In this document: piece by piece, positions 23,107 to 35,418 of the stretch
Layout of the letters: every line of letters begins with the position of its first letter
Position numbering within the stretch: the first letter of the stretch is position 1
DNA from: Hymenopus coronatus
Taxonomy: Eukaryota; Arthropoda; Insecta; Mantodea; Hymenopodidae
Reading direction: 5' to 3'
Length of the DNA stretch: 64,000 nt
Assembly (NCBI GenBank): GCA_030762935.1
Contig: CM060896.1
Coordinates: forward strand, 12,512,001 to 12,576,000
Program-made: the position numbers and the translations under genes
The notes under the pieces: generated by a model
Told to the model about the DNA's origin: nothing
Databases searched by the model: none
The model's input: the letters and a program-made list of their open reading frames with translations, nothing else

Positions 23107-25661
23107 TGAAACGAGGCCCAGAGCGCGCCAAACTGGGATATACCGCACTCGTCTGTTACTTGATTGAGGTCAGTTATATCAACAGAATGTACCTGATAGT
23201 AACGCCACTCAGAGCGCACAAGACTGGGATATACCGCACTCGTCTATTACTTGAGTAAGGTCAGTTATATCAACAGAATGTACCTGATAGTAAAGTCACT
23301 CAGAGCGCACAAGACTGGGATAAACCGCACTCGTCTGTTACTTGAGTAAGGTCAGTTATATCAACAGAATGTACCTGATAGTAACGCCACTCAGAGCGCA
23401 CAAGACTGGGATATACCGCACTCGTCTATTACTTGAGTAAGGTCAGTTATATCAACAGAATGTACCTGATAGTAACGCTATTCAAAGCGATGCAGACGGG
23501 GTAATAACGCACTCGTCTGTTACTTGAGTAAGGTCAGTTATATCAACAGAATGTACCTGATAGTAACGCCACTCAGAGCGCACAAGACTGGGATATACCG
23601 CACTCGTCTATTACTTGAGTAAGGTCAGTTATATCAACAAAATGTACGTGATAGTAAAGTCACTCAGAGCGCACAAGACTGGGATATACCGCACTCGTCT
23701 GTTACTTGAGTAGGGTCAGTTATATCAACAGAATGTACCTGATAGTATCGCCACTCAGAGCGCACAAGACTGGGATATACCGCACTCGTCTGTTACTTGA
23801 GTAGGGTCAGTTATATCAACAGAATGTACCTGATAGTATCGCCACTCAGAGCGCACAAGACTGGGATATACCGCACTCGTCTGTTACTTGAGTAGGGTCA
23901 GTTATATCAACAGAATGTACCTGATAGTATCGCCACTCAGAGCGCACAAGACTGGGATATACCGCACTCGTCTGTTACTTGAGTAGGGTCAGTTATATCA
24001 ACAGAATGTACCTGATAGTATCGCCACTCAGAGCGCACAAGACTGGGATATACCGCACTCATCTGTTACTTGAGTAAGGTCAGTTATATCAACAGAATGT
24101 ACCTGAAAGTAACATCACTCAGAGCGCACCAGACTGGGATATACCGCACTCGTCTATTACTTGAGTAAGGTCAGTTATATCAACAGAATGTACCTGATAG
24201 TAAAGTCACTCAGAGCGCACAAGACTGGGATATACCGCACTCGTCTATTACTTGAGTAAGGTCAGTTATATCACCAGTATGTACCTGATAGCAACGTCAT
24301 TCAGAGCGAGACAGATGGTAGATGCTACACACGTCTATTACTTGAGTAAGGTCAGTTATATCACCAGTATGTACCTGATAGTAACGTCATTCAGAGCGAT
24401 ACAGTTGGTAGATGCTACACACGTCTATTACTTGAGTAAGGTCAGTTATATCACCAGTATGTACCTGATAGTAACGTCATTCAGAGCGAGACAGATGGTA
24501 GATGCTACACACGTCTGTTACTTGAGTAAGGTCAGTAATATCACCAGTATGTACCTGATAGTAACGTCATTCAGAGCGAGACAGATGGTAGATGCTACAC
24601 ACGTCTGTTACTTGAGTAAGGTCAGTTATATCACAGAATGTATCTGATATTAACGTCACTCAGAGCGAGGGAAACTGGGAGATACTACACTCGTCTGTTA
24701 CTTGAGTAAGGTCAGTTATATCAACAGAATGTACCTGATAGTAACGCTATTCAGAGCGAGGCAGACGGGGTAATACCGCACTCGTCTTTAACTTGAGTAA
24801 GGTCAGTTATATCACCAGTATGTACCTGATAGTAACGTCATTCAGAGCGAGACAGATGGTAGATGCTACTCACGTCTATTACTTGAGTAAGGTCAGTTAT
24901 ATCACCAGTATGTACCTGATAGTAACGTCATTCAGAGCGATACAGTTGGTAGATGCTACACACGTCTATTACTTGAGTAAGGTCAGTTATATCACCAGTA
25001 TGTACCTGATAGCAACGTCATTCAGAGCGAGACAGTTGGTAGATGCTACACACGTCTGTTACTTGAGTAAGGTCAGTTATATCACAGAATGTATCTGATA
25101 TTAACGTCACTCAGAGCGAGGGAAACTGGGAGATACTACACTCGTCTGTTACTTGAGTAAGGTCAGTTATATCACAGAATGTATCTGATATTAACGTCAC
25201 TCAGAGCGAGGGAAACTGGGAGATACTACACTCGTCTGTTACTTGAGTAAGGTCAGTGATAGCAACAGAATGTGCCTGATAGTAGCGTCGTCCAGAGCGT
25301 GGCAGAGTGGGAGATACTACACTCGTCTGTTACTTGAGTAAGGTCAGTTATATCACAGAATGTACTGGATAGTAACGTCACTCAGAGCGAGGCAAACTGG
25401 GATATACGGCACTCGTCTGTTACTTGAGTAAGTTCAGCTATATCAACAGAATGTACCGGATAGTAACGTCACTCAGAGCGAGGCAGACTGGGATATACCA
25501 CACAAGTCTGTTACTTGAGTAAGGTCAGTTATATCAACAGAGTGTACCTGAAAGTAACGCCAAACAGAGCGAGGCAGATTGGGAGATACTACACTCATCT
25601 GTTACTTTAGTAAGGTCAGTTATATCACAGAATGTACCTGATATTAACAACAGTCAGAGAG
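23107..25661 (+). repeat. 90/91-bp satellite array, left part
   Basis: Head-to-tail units containing TTACTTGAGTAAGGTCAGTT, ATATCAACAGAATGTACCTG and a variable CACTCAGAGCGC... segment. The first subtype (91 bp, ...ACAAGACTGGGATATACC) fills 23107-24250. A 90-bp subtype (...CAGATGGTAGATGCTACAC) fills about 24252-25100 and, being a multiple of three, keeps a 30-residue cyclic frame open. More diverged units follow. Short frames beginning MSKVSYIT are artefacts of the unit. Confidence 0.95.
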
Positions 25662-25670
25662 AGACAGCCT

Positions 25671-25966
25671 TCGAAATGTAAATGGCGTGTTATATATGGA
25701 CGCTCTTTAACTGCTGTGGATCTCAGCGTCCCATTCTATACTGGGCGTCAAAGACCGCTTAATTTTGCTCAGAGGACTCTCTATCAAGCTTGAGGTTTTT
25801 TTACGTGCCGTAAATCTACGACACGGGACCAACGGCTTTAGTTCCTTAGGAGGCCATGTTAAGGATTTTTACACCCGAAAAAATCCATCGTCCTCCGCAC
25901 GGGTTTGAACCCGCGATCTTGGGTATATGAAGTCAGCATGGTAACCATTACACCACGGAGGGCGAC
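25671..25966 (-). mobile_element. tRNA-derived SINE (family 2) inserted in satellite
   Basis: On the minus strand it starts GCCCTCCGTGGTGTAATGGT (A box) and has GCGGGTTCAAACCCG (B box). Then come GGAGGACGATGG, a GTGTAAAAATCC block, CGTGCCGTAAA and a 3' end AACACGCCATTTACATT. The nine bases AGACAGCCT flank it on both sides (25662-25670 and 25967-25975), a clean target-site duplication within one satellite unit. The sequence is 84-90% like the copy at 32143-32434 by eye. A true tRNA gene is unlikely because the acceptor stem does not pair and a 220-bp tail follows. Confidence 0.9.
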
Positions 25967-28900
25967 AGACAGCCTGGGAACACCTCACTCGCCTGTTGCT
26001 TGAGTAAGGTCAGTTATATCAACAGAATGTACCTGATAGTGACGCCACTCAGAGCGAGGTAAACTGGGAGATACTACACTTGTCTGTTACGTGACTTAGG
26101 TCAGTTATCTCAACCGAATACACCTGATAGTAACGCTATTCAGAGTGTGGCAGACTGGGATATACGGCATTCGTCAATTACTTGAGTAAGGTCAGTTATA
26201 TCAACAGAATGTACCTGATAGTAACGTCATTCAGAGCGAGACACACAGGGCGATACTCCACTCGTTTGTTACTGGAGTATAGTCCGTTATATCAAGAGAA
26301 TGTACCAGTATTAACGTCACTCAGAGCGCGACAGACTGGGAGACAGCGCATTCGTCTGTTACTTGATTAAGGTCAGTTATATCAACACAAAGTACCTGAT
26401 AGTAAGGTCACTCAGAGCGAGATATCTTGGGATTTACCACACTCGTCTGTTACTTGAGTAAAGGCAGTTATATCAACAGAATGTACCTATAGTAGCGTCA
26501 CTCAGATCGAGGCAGACTGGATCATGCAACATTTGTCTGTTATTTGAGTATGGTCAGTTATATCAACAGAATGTACCTGACAGTAACGTCATTCAGAGCG
26601 AGGCAAACTGGAAGATATTATACTCTTATGTTACTTGAGTAAGGTCAGTTATATCACCAGTATGTACCTGATAGTAAAGTCACTCAGAGCAAGGAAGACT
26701 GGTAGATGCTACACACATCTGTTACTTGAGTAAGGCCAGTTATATCACCAGTATGTACCTGATAGTAAAGTCACTCAGAGCAAGGCAGACTGGTAGATGC
26801 TACACACATCTGTTACTTGAGTAAGGTCAGTTATATCACCAGTATGTACCTGATAGTAAAGTCACTCAGAGCAAGGAAGACTGGTAGATGCTACACACAT
26901 CTGTTACTTGAGTAAGGTCAGTTATATCACCAGTATGTACCTGATAGTAAAGTCACTCAGAGCAAGGCAGACTGGTAGATGCTACACACATCTGTTACTT
27001 GAGTAAGGTCAGTTATATCACCAGTATGTACCTGATAGTAAAGTCACTCAGAGCAAGGCAGACTGGTAGATGCTACACACATCTGTTACTTGAGTAAGGT
27101 CAGTTATATCACCAGTATGTACCTGATAGTAAAGTCACTCAGAGCAAGGAAGACTGGTAGATGCTACACACATCTGTTACTTGAGTAAGGTCAGTTATAT
27201 CACCAGTATGTACCTGATAGTAAAGTCACTCAGAGCAAGGCAGACTGGTAGATGCTACACACATCTGTTACTTGAGTAAGGTCAGTTATATCACCAGTAT
27301 GTACCTGATAGTAAAGTCACTCAGAGCAAGGAAGACTGGTAGATGCTACACACATCTGTTACTTGAGTAAGGTCAGTTATATCACCAGTATGTACCTGAT
27401 AGTAAAGATACTCAGAGCAAGGAAGACTGGTAGATGCTACACACATCTGTTACTTGAGTAAGGTCAGTTATATCACCAGTATGTACCTGATAGTAAAGTC
27501 ACTCAGAGCAAGGAAGACTGGTAGATGCTACACACATCTGTTACTTGAGTAAGGTCAGTTATATCACCAGTATGTACTTGATAGTAAAGTCACTCAGAGC
27601 AAGGCAGACTGGTAGATGCTACACACATCTGTTACTTGAGTAAGGTCAGTTATATCACCAGTATGTACCTGATAGTAAAGTCACTCAGAGCAAGGAAGAC
27701 TGGTAGATGCTACACACATCTGTTACTTGAGTAAGGTCAGTTATATCACCTGATAGTAAAGTCACTCAGAGCAAGGCAGACTGGTAGATGCTACACACGT
27801 CTGTTACTTGAGTAAGGTCAGTTATATCACCTGATAGTAAAGTCACTCAGAGCAAGGCAGACTGGTAGATGCTACACACATCTGTTACTTGAGTAAGGTC
27901 AGTTATATCACCAGTATGTACCTGATAGTAAAGTCACTCAGAGCAAGGCAGACTGGTAGATGCTACACACATCTGTTACTTGAGTAAGGTCAGTTATATC
28001 ACCTGATAGTAAAGTCACTCAGAGCAAGGCAGACTGGTAGATGCTACACACGTCTGTTACTTGAGTAAGGTCAGTTATATCACCAGTATGTACCTGATAG
28101 TAAAGTCACTCAGAGCAAGGCAGACTGGTAGATGCTACACACATCTGTTACTTGAGTAAGGTCAGTTATATCACCAGTATGTACCTGATAGTAAAGTCAC
28201 TCAGAGCAAGGCAGACTGGTAGATGCTACACACATCTGTTACTTGAGTAAGGTCAGTTATATCACCTGATAGTAAAGTCACTCAGAGCAAGGCAGACTGG
28301 TAGATGCTACACACGTCTGTTACTTGAGTAAGGTCAGTTATATCACCTGATAGTAAAGTCACTCAGAGCAAGGCAGACTGGTAGATGCTACACACATCTG
28401 TTACTTGAGTAAGGTCAGTTATATCACCAGTATGTACCTGATAGTAAAGTCACTCAGAGCAAGGCAGACTGGTAGATGCTACACACATCTGTTACTTGAG
28501 TAAGTTCAGTTATATCACCAGTATGTACCTGATAGTAAAGTCACTCAGAGCAAGGAAGACTGGTAGATGCTACACACATCTGTTACTTGAGTAAGGTCAG
28601 TTATATCACCAGTATGTACCTGATAGTAAAGTCACTCAGAGCAAGGAAGACTGGTAGATGCTACACACATCTGTTACTTGAGTAAGGTCAGTTATATCAC
28701 CAGTATGTACCTGATAGTAAAGTCACTCAGAGCAAGGCAGACTGGTAGATGCTACACACATCTGTTACTTGAGTAAGGCCAGTTATATCACCAGTATGTA
28801 CTTGATAGTAAAGTCACTCAGAGCAAGGCAGACTGGTAGATGCTACACACATCTGTTACTTGAGTAAGGTCAGTTATATCACCAGTATGTACCTGATAGT

Positions 28901-30725
28901 AAAGTCACTCAGAGCAAGGAAGACTGGTAGATGCTACACACGTCTGTTACTTGAGTAAGGTCAGTTATATCACCAGTATGTACCTGATAGTAAAGTCACT
29001 CAGAGCAAGGAAGACTGGTAGATGCTACACACATCTGTTACTTGAGTAAGGTCAGTTATATCACCAGTATGTACCTGATAGTAAAGTCACTCAGAGCAAG
29101 GCAGACTGGTAGATGCTACACACATCTGTTACTTGAGTAAGGCCAGTTATATCACCAGTATGTACTTGATAGTAAAGTCACTCAGAGCAAGGCAGACTGG
29201 TAGATGCTACACACATCTGTTACTTGAGTAAGGTCAGTTATATCACCAGTATGTACCTGATAGTAAAGTCACTCAGAGCAAGGCAGACTGGTAGATGCTA
29301 CACACGTCTGTTACTTGAGTAAGGTCAGTTATATCACCAGTATGTACTTGATAGTAAAGTCACTCAGAGCAAGGCAGACTGGTAGATGCTACACACATCT
29401 GTTACTTGAGTAAGGTCAGTTATATCACCAGTATGTACCTGATAGCAACGTCATTCAGAGCGAGACAGATGGTAGATGCTACACACGTCTATTACTTGAG
29501 TAAGGTCAGTTATATCACCAGTATGTACCTGATAGTAACGTCATTCAGAGCGATACAGTTGGTAGATGCTACACACGTCTATTACTTGAGTAAGGTCAGT
29601 TATATCACCAGTATGTACCTGATAGCAACGTCATTCAGAGCGAGACAGATGGTAGATGCTACACACGTCTATTACTTGAGTAAGGTCAGTTATATCACCA
29701 GTATGTACCTGATAGTAACGTCATTCTGAGCGATACAGTTGGTAGATGCTACACACGTCTATTACCTGAGTAAGGTCAGTTATATCACCAGTATGTACCT
29801 GATAGTAACGTCATTCAGAGCGAGACAGATGGTAGATGCTACTCACGTCTATTACTTGAGTAAGGTCAGTTATATCACCAGTATGTACCTGATAGTAACG
29901 TCATTCAGAGCGAGACAGATGGTAGATGCTACACACGTCTGTTACTTGAGTAAGGTTAGTTATATCACCAGTATGTACCTGATAGTAACGTCATTCAGAG
30001 CGAGACAGATGGTAGATGCTACACACGTCTGTTACTTGAGTAAGGTTAGTTATATCACCAGTATGTACCTGATAGTAACGTCATTCAGAGCGAGACAGAT
30101 GGTAGATGCTACACACGTTTGTTACTTGAGTAAGGTTAGTTATATCACAGAATGTATATGATACTAACGTCACTCAGAGCGAGGGAAACTGGGAGATACT
30201 ACACTCGTCTGTTATTGAGTAAGGTTAGTTATATCACAGAATGTATCTGATATTAACGTCACTCAGAGCGAGGGAAACTGGGAGATACTACACTCGTCTG
30301 TTATTGAGTAAGGTCAGTTATATCAACAGAATGTACCTGATAGTAACGCTATTCAGAGCGAGGCAGACGGGGTAATACCGCACTCGTCTTTAACTTGAGT
30401 AAGGTCAGTTATATCAACAGAATGTACCTGATAGTAACGGTATTCAGAGCGAGGCAGACGGGGTAATACCACTCTCGTCTTTAACTAGAGTAAGGTCAGT
30501 TATATCAACAGAATGTACCTGATAGTAACGCTATTCAAAGCGAGGCAGACGGGGTAATACCACTCTCGTCTTTAACTAGAGTAAGGTCAGTTATATCAAC
30601 AGAATGTACCTGATAGTAACGCTATTCAAAGCGAGGCAGACGGGGTAATACCGCACTCGTCTGTTACTTGAGTAAGGTCAGTTATATTAACAGAATGTAC
30701 CGGATAGTAACGCTACTCAGAGCGA
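25967..30725 (+). repeat. 90/91-bp satellite array, right part
   Basis: After a run of diverged units, 26640-29405 is a homogeneous block of 91-bp units (AAGTCACTCAGAGCAAGG, C/A, AGACTGGTAGATGCTACACA). Some units are only 81 bp long (27731, 27812 and others): they lack AGTATGTACC between two ACC direct repeats. From 29406 to about 30390 the 90-bp subtype returns with the same order of variants as 24252-24800, so a block was duplicated about 5.15 kb away in the same orientation. The array fades out by 30725. Confidence 0.95.
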
Positions 30726-32133
30726 CTCATAATTTTGGTATGTAAGAACCCTTATTAGCCGTATCAATGAAATTAGTACTTCTTCGGAAAGGGCGTTTAA
30801 GTGATCCATAAGACTTAAATAATGATACCTCTGTGTAGTCTTATCTAGAGTGATTCGTATTTTTCTAGCAGCCTGCCATCTTAAATGTTGTTTAAATTGA
30901 AAGTTTTTCCTGTCAAGGTTACTTCAAGGATTCAGTAACTCTCATGTTTGCTTCCTCCTTCATATATCTTTTGACAGATCAGTGAGACTCTAATGAGTAT
31001 GACCCTGAAAACTCTTTTGAGGTGGCCTTATGATTCAAATTACCCTGAACTAAAGGCATGAAACAAGTAGGTATTGCTCTGATTGTCTGCCCCCCAGCTC
31101 CTAGAGATGGACATGGCTCTAACGAGACTGACCACGTAACATTTTTAAAGAGATCAGTGACTAAAACGGGTCGTTAGAAATTTCAATATCACTAATACTG
31201 TCAGCCCCCACTTAGTAGTATTTGGAGATTCAGTGTCATTCAAATGGGTCATTTCCCTATTAGTTCTTTAGAGACCAGTGTTACTGCCCTCTCAAAATGT
31301 CATTAGAGGGACACATATGAGCCTGCGCTCTAAATATTTTAGAGATATGCCTTCTCAAAGGCGTTGAGAATTTAAAGACTAAAATCACTCTACCGCCTAA
31401 AACTAGTTTAAGAGATCCGTTTGACTCAAATGGATCTTTCCGCTCAAACGTTTTCCAGAGGTCCGTAAAAGTCGAAACATTCAGCCCGCCTAATATTCTA
31501 GAGATCCGTGTTATTCAAATTAGCCTGCTTCCTCATTGATCTTTGGAGAGATTCGGATGCCTCCGTTTATCTTGAGCCCTCAAAGGTCCTTAGCGAAATC
31601 CTTATGGATCAAATTAGCCTTTCGCTCCAGACTCAAATGAGCCTGACCCTCAGAAGTGCTTAGACAGAACCAGTACGACCCAAATATGCCTGCCTGCCCT
31701 CTCATAAGTCTTGAGAGAGTTCGATATGACCCAAATAATCATTCCCTCAAAAGGTTTTAGAGATTAATATGACTCAAACGAACCTAGCCGCTCAAAAGTG
31801 TTTAAAATACCTGTATGACTCAAATTAACCTGTCCCTTCAAAGGTGGTTAGGAAGTTGCGTATGTCTCAAATGGAAAACCGCCTCAAAAATCTTCAGAGA
31901 GAGCCGTTGACTCAAATATGCTGCCCCTTGAGCTTCTATGGTAAAACAGTATAACTCAAACGAGCCGGACTCTCATAAGTGTTTAGTGAAATCCTTATAG
32001 CTCAAATGAGCCTGTCTTCCCCAAATTTAAATTCAAGAGGATCATTAATATCAATTTAGCTAAACCCTCAAAAGTCTTTAGGGAGATCAGTACTTTGGAA
32101 ACGTTGGTGTGATTCAAATACCTCTGCTTCCTC
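30726..32133 (+). repeat. degenerate ~45-bp tandem array, left part
   Basis: Diverged units of the pattern AGAGATC-GTATGACTCAAAT-GAGCCTG-CCCTCAAAAG, spaced about 40-60 bp. Period and sequence become clearer to the right. No coding potential seen. Confidence 0.7.
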
Positions 32134-32142
32134 AAAAGCATT

Positions 32143-32434
32143 TTGTCGCCCTGCGTGGTTACTATGCTAACTTCATATACCCAAGGTCGTGGGTTCAAAC
32201 CCGGCGGAGGACGATGGATTTTTTTCGGTGTAAAAATCCTTAGCATGGCTTCCTTCGGAAGGGAAGTAAAGCCGCTGGTCCCGTGATTTACGGCACGTAA
32301 AAGAACCTCAAGACTGATAGAGAGGCTTCTGAGCAAAATTAAGCGGTCTTTCACGCCCAATTTAGAATGGGACGCTGAGAACCAAAGCAGTTAAAGAGCG
32401 TACATAAATAACACGCCATTTATTTATTTATTTG
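32143..32434 (+). mobile_element. tRNA-derived SINE (family 2), second copy
   Basis: Same family as 25671-25966, opposite orientation. A deletion of about ten bases removes part of the A box (GTGGTTACTATGC), while the B box GTGGGTTCAAACCC is intact. The 3' end is AACACGCCATTTATTTATTT. Flanks AAAAGCATT (32134-32142) and AAAAGCCTT (32435-32443) are a nine-base target-site duplication with one change. A 121-codon antisense frame across it has no meaning. Confidence 0.9.
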
Positions 32435-33970
32435 AAAAGCCTTGCGAGAAATCGGTATTACTAAAATGTTGCTTTTCCTCAAAATTTGTAAGACAGATCG
32501 GTGCGGCTCAAATGTTCCTGCTTCCTCAGAAGCCTTTAAGGAGATCGATATGACTCAACTGAGCTTGCTCCCCCAAAAGTCTGGAGATCAAAATGACTCA
32601 ACTGAGCTTGCTCCTCCAAAAGTGTAGAGATCAAAATGACTCAAATGATCTTGCTCCCTCTAAAGGATTTAGAGAGATCGGTATGACTCAAATGAGCTTG
32701 CTGCCTCAAAAGGATTTAAGGAGATTGGTAAGACTCAAAAGAGCTTGCTCTCTCAAAAAGAATTAAGGAGATCGGAATGACTCAAATGAGCTTGCTCCCT
32801 CAAAGAGATTTAAGGAGATCGGTAAGACTCAAATGAGCTTGCTCCCCAAAAGCCAAAAAGATCGGTAAGACTCAAATGTGATTTCTCCCTCAAAAGCCTT
32901 TAAAGAGAGAGGTATGACTCAAAATAGCTTTCTCCCCCAAAATAGTCTAGAGGTCGGTATGACTCAAATAAGCTTACCCACTTAAAAGACTAAAGTTCGG
33001 AATGACTCAAATGAACTTGCTCCCCCAAATGTCTGGAGATCGGAATAACTCAAATGACCTTGCTCCCTCAAAAGGATTTAAGGAGATCGGCAAGACTCAA
33101 ATGAGCTTGCTCTCCCAAAAGTAAAAAATATCGGTAAGAGTCAAATGTGCTTTCTCCCCCAAAATCCTTTAGAGAGATCGGAATGACTCAAATGAGCTTG
33201 CTCCCTAAAAAGGACTTAAGGAGATCGGCAAGACTCAAATGAGCTCGCTCTCCCAAAAGCCAAAAAGATCGGTAAGACTCAAATGTGCTTTCTCCCCCAA
33301 AATCCTTTAGAGAGATCGGTATGACTCAAATGAGCTTGCTTCCTCAAAGGCCCAGAGGTCAGTATGACTCAAATGAGCTTATTACTTAAAATAATAAAGA
33401 TCGGAATGACTCAAATGACCTTGCTCCCTAAAAAGGATTTAAGGAGATCGGCAAGACTCAAATGAGCTCGCTCTCCCAAAAGCCAAAAAGATCGGTAAGA
33501 CTCAAATGTGCTTTCTCCCCCAAAATCCTTTAGAGAGATCGGTATGACTCAAATGAGCTTGCTTCCTCAAAGGCCCAGAGGTCAGTATGACTCAAATGAG
33601 CTTATTACTTAAAATAATAAAGATCGGAATGACTCAAATGACCTTGCTCCCTCAAAAGGATTTAAGGAGATCGGCAAGATTCAAATGAGCTTGCTCTCCC
33701 AAAAGTAAAAAATATCGGTAAGACTCAAATGTGCTTTCTCCCCCAAAATCCTTTAGAGAGATCAGTATGACTCAAATGAGCTTGCTCCCCAAAAGCCAAA
33801 AAGATCGGTAAGACTCAAATGTGATTTCTCCCTCAAAAGCCTTTAAAGAGATGGGTATGACTCAAAATAGCTTTCTCCCCCAAAAGTCTAGAGGCCAGTA
33901 TGACTCAAATGAGCTTATTCACTTAAAATAATAAAGATCGGAATGACTCAAATGAGCTTGCTGCACAAAC
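32435..33970 (+). repeat. degenerate ~45-bp tandem array, right part
   Basis: Units of the form GAGATCGGTATGACTCAAAT plus GAGCTTGCTCCCTCAAAAG. A higher-order unit of 223 bp (five subunits, starting GAGATCGGCAAGA) is seen at 33221, 33444 and 33667. About half of the subunits carry TGACTCA; the others have AGACTCA. Confidence 0.88.
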
Positions 33971-34821
33971 GTCTGTAAAACTAGATTGTATTTGACGGGA
34001 TATGAATAAATCTGGCTTGCATAAAACTTTCTTCCCTGTGTTAAGGATATGTATGACTGAAAGATTCAAATTCCAAACCAATAATGTTAGCTTTTTGAAA
34101 TTGCCACAGGTTTAATATGATGCAAATAAGTTACAGTACGAAGTTCATTTATTTTGCTGTAATGGTTTGGAAGTTATTGTTAAATTTGTTTATATTGTAG
34201 TCACGTCACTAAAAAGTTCCTTGTGACAAAAAAAATTGATAAATAAATTGTTCGTATAAAATTGCAACTCTAGGCTCACAATATATTACTTTTTTATATT
34301 GCACTAGGTTTCTCTGTGTCTGCTTTACTTTAAGCTCCAAAAATATTTAAACTATGAATGTGATTTTATAGTCATTAAAATATAAGTTTTGTGTTTGACA
34401 ATTGAAAACATAAGCTTAAATACACATGGCAGTAAAATCTAGAGAAATTCTTATTCATTGTACTTCTGTGAACATGTACAGCATATTGTATTTGTGTAAC
34501 AGAAAAACTGCTACACAAGGAACATTTTACAGCAAGGAAAATGCTGAAAATATCTATAGCGAGAAAACAAGGAAAGATTTGAATGCATGGCTCACATTAA
34601 AATCCTCTATGTTGGTAGGTTGGACCCTCAGCTTTCCTTTTCCTCTCCTCTGCTGCTAACTTTTCTGTCCTTTTCTTCTTGCATTGCTTACTTTCTTCTG
34701 CATAACTTCGTTTTTTAGTTTGCATGAAGTGAATGAGATCTCGTCGAACTGAAGTTTTTCTTCCGAAACCAATTGCTGCAGTGACTTAAAACTTTTAAAT
34801 TGGTGCCTGGTGATCGATTAT
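33971..34821 (+). repeat. dispersed family 2, copy B
   Basis: Aligns with 17400-18130. The core 34522-34706 again keeps a short open frame (SEKTRKDLNAWLTLKS) and the pyrimidine-rich CTTTCCTTTTCCTCTCCTCT block. Followed directly by a HINE-like terminus. Confidence 0.6.
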
Positions 34822-35418
34822 ACACTTTTTACATTCTCTAAACGTATATAGTGTATAGGGAACAAGTTGTAATGCACCCAAATATTCGATCCCGAGATTT
34901 CACCGGAAAAACCTGTTTTAAGATCCCCGAATCCAAAAAAATTAGAAAAAGGTCCGTGTGTGTCTATCCGTCAGTGCGTGTGTGTGTGTGTGTGTACGCG
35001 CGCGGGGGTGTAACTTTGGGCAGCATAGATCAAAAACGAAAAGTCCGTTAAATAAAATACTTGGCATTTAAGTTCAGCTTCTTCCAAGGATGTGACACGA
35101 TTTTCAAGAAAATCCCCCCCCCCTCAAGTACCACTTACATGGGAAAATTTTCGAAAATGTTTATTTTTTCAAAAATGATTGTAACGATTTTGATTAAAAC
35201 TTCTTACACTTAAGATCTTTATATGTCAAACTGTATATCTTGAATTCTCTGGGAATAGCATCTAAGAACCTCTCTATTTTGGATTAATTTTTCGAAAGTT
35301 TGCTTAAACTGTTAACCATAAGAAAAAGACAAAAATTTACTGCAACAAAAATGTAAATCTCACTAAACACAAAATTTATATCATATAGTTTTTTTTTTCA
35401 TGGAGTTGACCGTTTTCG
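34822..35418 (-). repeat. HINE-like element, 3' half
   Basis: From a shortened palindrome (ACATTCTCTAAACG, 34828) to GACCGTTTTCGAGAG at 35418, where it joins the next copy in inverted orientation. The tract at 34975-35010 ends in CGCGCGGGGG. Confidence 0.72.

Noticed and set aside
25890..25966. Functional tRNA gene
   Set aside because: A and B boxes are present but the cloverleaf is imperfect, a long SINE body and target-site duplications follow, and a second degraded copy exists.
24252..30161. Family of MSKVSYIT... membrane-like peptides
   Set aside because: Artefact of the 90-bp satellite being a multiple of three; neighbouring 91-bp units break the frame.
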